Notes under the pieces: generated by a model
Databases searched by the model: none
Seen by the model: the letters and a program-made list of their open reading frames with translations, nothing else
Told to the model about the DNA's origin: nothing
From: Flavobacterium selenitireducens
GTDB taxonomy: Bacteria > Bacteroidota > Bacteroidia > Flavobacteriales > Flavobacteriaceae
Direction of reading: 5' to 3'
NCBI RefSeq assembly: GCF_014748335.1
Contig: NZ_JAAVIY010000004.1
Coordinates: 62,001-126,000 of the forward strand
Length of the DNA: 64,000 nucleotides
Program-made: the position numbers and the translations under genes
In this document: positions 61,512-64,000 of the stretch, piece after piece
Position numbering within the stretch: position 1 is the stretch's first letter
Layout: each line of letters begins with the position of its first letter

Positions 61512-62813
61512 ATGAGTGCCCTTACCCTGATCATCAAACGCGAATTCATCGCCAAAGTCCGCAATAAATCGTTTATCGTCATGACGTTCCTGAGCCCGTT
61601 GATCTTCGCCGGGATTGCGTTGCTTATCGGATATCTGGGATCGCTCAAAGCCGACCAGAAGACGATTGCCATCCACGACGAGACCGGCCTGTTCTTCCAC
61701 GATTTCAAGGCGGACGACGAACACCGCTTCGCCGATTATTCCCAAACCGACGTCAAAACACTCCAGGATTCCGTCGGCGGCCACGCTTACGAAGGCGTGC
61801 TCGTCATTCCAAAGGCCGCGTCCAACGCGGAACTCCAACAAAGCATCGTCTATTATTCCGATGAAGATCCCGGCATCATGTTCATGGAAAACATCGAAGA
61901 CGTAATCGCCCGCCGTCTTACAAAAGACAATTACCTCAAGTCAGGACTCGATTCGCTAAAGATCCAACAGGCCAACGCCGATGTTTCCATCAAACTCAAA
62001 AAATCATCAGGAGAAGACAGCATCAAAGGCATCAACTGGCTTAAAATTACACTAGGCGGGCTTTTCGGCTACCTGATCATGATGTTTATCATCATTTATG
62101 GCAACATGGTCATGCGCAGCGTCATCGAAGAAAAGACGAACCGCATTATCGAGATCATCATTTCGTCGGTAAAGCCGTTCCAGCTCATGATGGGCAAAAT
62201 CATCGGGACGTCACTTGCAGGCGTGCTCCAGTTCTCGATTTGGGCCATCATCGGGCTCGTGATCATGGCGGTAGCGACCTCTTTGTTCGGCGTCGACATG
62301 CCAAGCGCCCAAGCCTCGACCCAGGCAATGGCGATGGCCGAAAATTCCGGAACGATACAGGTTTTGATACGCGAAGCCGGCAACCTCCCGATCATTACGA
62401 TGATTGTTTCGTTCATTATTTTCTTTGTCGGAGGTTATTTCCTTTACAGCTCGCTTTATGCCGCCATCGGTGCCGCCGTAGACAACGAAACCGATTCCCA
62501 GCAATTCCTTTTGCCCATTATGTTGCCTCTCATATTAGGCGTCTATATCGGATTTTTTACCGTCATCAACGACCCTCACGGCGGTGTAGCCACTACGTTT
62601 TCGTTCATTCCGCTAACATCTCCTATCGTGATGCTGATGCGTATACCGTTCGGCGTGCCTTGGTGGCAAATCGTCCTGTCGATGGCGATCTTGTTCGCAA
62701 CCTTCCTCGGCGTGGTGTGGTTTGCCGCCAAAATCTATCGCATCGGCATTTTGATGTACGGCAAAAAACCGACATGGAAAGAGATGTTTAAGTGGATGAG
62801 GTATTCTAATTAG
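61512..62813 (+). CDS. NatB-type ABC-2 permease
   Basis: A 433-residue permease. One N-terminal membrane segment (about 20-40, NKSFIVMTFLSPLIFAGIAL) is followed by a large extracytoplasmic domain (about 45-180) and five or six C-terminal segments, with NRIIEIIISSVKPFQLMMGK typical of NatB/ABC-2_3. It should form a homodimer with the preceding ATPase and export sodium, drugs or lipid-like substrates; which is not known. The stop codon lies at the start of an AATTAGCG word array. Confidence 0.92.
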   Translation: MSALTLIIKREFIAKVRNKSFIVMTFLSPLIFAGIALLIGYLGSLKADQKTIAIHDETGLFFHDFKADDEHRFADYSQTDVKTLQDSVGGHAYEGVLVIPKAASNAELQQSIVYYSDEDPGIMFMENIEDVIARRLTKDNYLKSGLDSLKIQQANADVSIKLKKSSGEDSIKGINWLKITLGGLFGYLIMMFIIIYGNMVMRSVIEEKTNRIIEIIISSVKPFQLMMGKIIGTSLAGVLQFSIWAIIGLVIMAVATSLFGVDMPSAQASTQAMAMAENSGTIQVLIREAGNLPIITMIVSFIIFFVGGYFLYSSLYAAIGAAVDNETDSQQFLLPIMLPLILGVYIGFFTVINDPHGGVATTFSFIPLTSPIVMLMRIPFGVPWWQIVLSMAILFATFLGVVWFAAKIYRIGILMYGKKPTWKEMFKWMRYSN

Positions 62814-62890
62814 CGAATTAGCGAATTAGGGAATTAGCGAATTGGCGAATCGACACATTTCCGTCCGTTAATTATCCCATTCGCTAATTA
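62807..62890. repeat. AATTAGCG word array, left flank of L5
   Basis: Direct AATTAGCGAATTAGCG words at 62807-62850 and the inverted form ATTCGCTAATTA at 62879-62890. The permease stop codon TAG is part of the first word. Confidence 0.75.
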
Positions 62891-62898
62891 GTAGCAAT

Positions 62899-63034
62899 TC
62901 CGGCTGTCCGCTACCAGTTTTGCGGGCCGGGGGCTTTTTTGCAACTCGTTTTGCGGGCTTCCTTCGGTCGCCCGCACACTTCGGCAAAAAAATGCGCCAC
63001 GGCCCACAAAAGCTGACCGCTTCCATCCGGGCTA
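62899..63034 (+). repeat. Long hairpin repeat, copy L5
   Basis: Left end TCCGGCTGTCCGCT, arm AGTTTTGCGGGCC pairing with GGCCCACAAAAGCT, inner hairpin GCGGGC-TTCCTTCGGTC-GCCCGC, right end ACCGCTTCCATCCGGGCTAG. It lies about 145 bases upstream of the response regulator gene. Confidence 0.78.
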
Positions 63035-63140
63035 GGAATTCCGTCCCATGTCCGAAATTTGTCAAAACCATATCATCTGTTTTTGCGCGAACTTTCGTAA
63101 ATTTCCCTGCTAAGCAAAAAAAATGATAAGCGAACACACC

Positions 63141-63178
63141 CATTCGCTAATTCGCTAATTATCACATTCGCTAATTAA
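63141..63178. repeat. CGCTAATT word array, right flank of L5
   Basis: Three CATTCGCTAATT-type words, the inverse of the left-flank words, ending two bases before the regulator ATG. Confidence 0.7.
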
Positions 63179-63179
63179 A

Positions 63180-64000
63180 ATGTCCAGAATCCTCCTCATA
63201 GAAGACGAAGCCGCCATCCGCCGCGTTCTCGGTAAAATCCTTTCCGAAGAAAACGACACCTACAAAGTCGAAGAAGCCGAAGATGGCGTGCAAGGCCTCG
63301 AAAAAATAAAAGCCAACGATTACGACCTCGTGCTGTGCGACATCAAGATGCCCAAGATGGACGGCGTCGAGCTGCTTGAAGCCGTGAAAAAGATAAAGCC
63401 GGAAATCCCGATGGTCATGATTTCGGGTCACGGCGACATGGAAACGGCCATCCACGCGATGAAGCTTGGCGCATTCGACTACATCTCGAAACCGCCAGAC
63501 CTGAACCGCCTTTTGAACACGGTGCGCAACGCCCTAGACAAAAAGCAGCTTGTCGTCGAAAACAAGATACTCAAAAAGAAAGTCAGTCGAAACTACGAAA
63601 TGGTCGGCAATAGCGAGCCCATTTTCCATATCAAGGAAATGGTCGAAAAAGTCGCCCCTACCGAAGCGCGCGTGCTCATAACCGGCCCAAACGGCACCGG
63701 AAAGGAACTCGTCGCCCACCAATTGCACGAAAAAAGCGAGCGGGCGAATGCCCCGCTGATCGAAGTGAATTGCGCCGCGATCCCGTCCGAACTCATCGAA
63801 AGCGAATTGTTCGGCCACGTCAAAGGCGCGTTTACGTCTGCCGTGAAAGACCGCGCAGGCAAGTTCGAAGCCGCCGACAAAGGCACGATCTTCCTCGACG
63901 AGATCGGCGACATGAGCTTATCGGCCCAAGCCAAAGTGTTGCGCGCCCTTCAGGAAAGCAAGATTTCACGCGTCGGGGACGAAAAGGAAATAAAAGTCGA
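63180..64000 (+). CDS. Sigma-54-type response regulator (NtrC family), 3' end outside window
   Basis: 273 codons are visible. The receiver domain has the phosphoacceptor Asp54 in LVLCDIKMPKMDG and Lys104 in YISKPP. The AAA+ domain has Walker A GPNGTGKE (169-176), Walker B GTIFLDEIGD (235-244), and the sigma-54 contact loop reads GAFTSA (216-221) instead of the canonical GAFTGA. The HTH region lies beyond the edge. The start is ATG 63180, directly after a word array. No histidine kinase gene is adjacent in the window. Confidence 0.93.
   Translation, partial: MSRILLIEDEAAIRRVLGKILSEENDTYKVEEAEDGVQGLEKIKANDYDLVLCDIKMPKMDGVELLEAVKKIKPEIPMVMISGHGDMETAIHAMKLGAFDYISKPPDLNRLLNTVRNALDKKQLVVENKILKKKVSRNYEMVGNSEPIFHIKEMVEKVAPTEARVLITGPNGTGKELVAHQLHEKSERANAPLIEVNCAAIPSELIESELFGHVKGAFTSAVKDRAGKFEAADKGTIFLDEIGDMSLSAQAKVLRALQESKISRVGDEKEIKV

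Overview
The window comes from a Bacteroidota chromosome, almost certainly family Flavobacteriaceae (Flavobacterium or a close relative). Evidence: -7 promoter boxes of the form TAnnTTTG instead of E. coli-type -10 boxes, two proteins with type IX secretion (T9SS) sorting tails, an ABC permease/M1 aminopeptidase fusion, GIN-domain (DUF2807) proteins, and a flavobacterial core gene order. Coding DNA looks close to half G+C, which is high for the genus; this is an estimate by eye. Intergenic DNA is much more AT-rich and full of short tandem repeats and hairpin elements.

Layout. 1-2.5 kb: 5' end of lipA (minus), an MFS transporter (minus), a repeat array and a small YjdM/PhnA-type gene. 2.5-10.4 kb: a TonB protein, a TPR-like secreted protein, an ECF sigma factor with a glycosyltransferase, murB with a DUF2461 gene and a rhodanese-thioredoxin lipoprotein, and recF. 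10.5-22.6 kb is the conserved core: TPR membrane protein-ribH; mutL-rhomboid-rhomboid-endonuclease/exonuclease/phosphatase protein; and on the minus strand parA-parB-DUF5683-dapB-lepB-wbqC-like. 22.9-27.3 kb: hemolysin III-like protein, GNAT acetyltransferase, XRE/S24 regulator, lipocalin-like lipoprotein, uridine kinase and a DivIC/FtsB-type protein. 27.3-34.9 kb: a carbohydrate locus of a divergent AraC regulator facing PhyH-type dioxygenase, sugar isomerase, sugar porter, GH127-like and GH13 enzymes, with no SusC/SusD pair. 34.9-38.9 kb: both methylmalonyl-CoA mutase subunits with a TonB C-terminal-domain protein between them. 39-43 kb: two T9SS cargo proteins and a DECR-like reductase. 43.7-46.5 kb: tRNA-Pro, thioredoxin reductase, a broken lipocalin-like lipoprotein gene and a DUF2807 protein. 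46.6-51.1 kb: the ABC/M1 system. 51.2-56.1 kb: a DUF4440-like protein and a DUF4870-small protein-PadR-PspC-DUF2807 envelope operon. 56.5-64 kb: DUF4442 protein, TIGR01777 epimerase, grpE-dnaJ, a NatA/NatB-type ABC exporter and the start of a sigma-54-type response regulator.

The most unusual material is between genes. At least five long copies (about 130-145 bp) and three short copies of one hairpin element are present. They share conserved ends (a TGTCCGCT-like left end and a CCGCTTCCATC-like right end), while the stem arms differ between copies but stay complementary within each copy. One copy lies within AATTAGCG word arrays that appear in opposite orientations on its two sides. A second GC-rich hairpin repeat occurs seven times, four of them as a tandem array upstream of mutL. 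The hairpin family may correspond to the Rfam Flavo-1 RNA motif, which could not be checked here.

No rRNA, CRISPR array, prophage, insertion sequence or replication origin was seen. The coding regions are mostly housekeeping. The sugar locus and the ABC/M1 fusion are the least understood gene sets.
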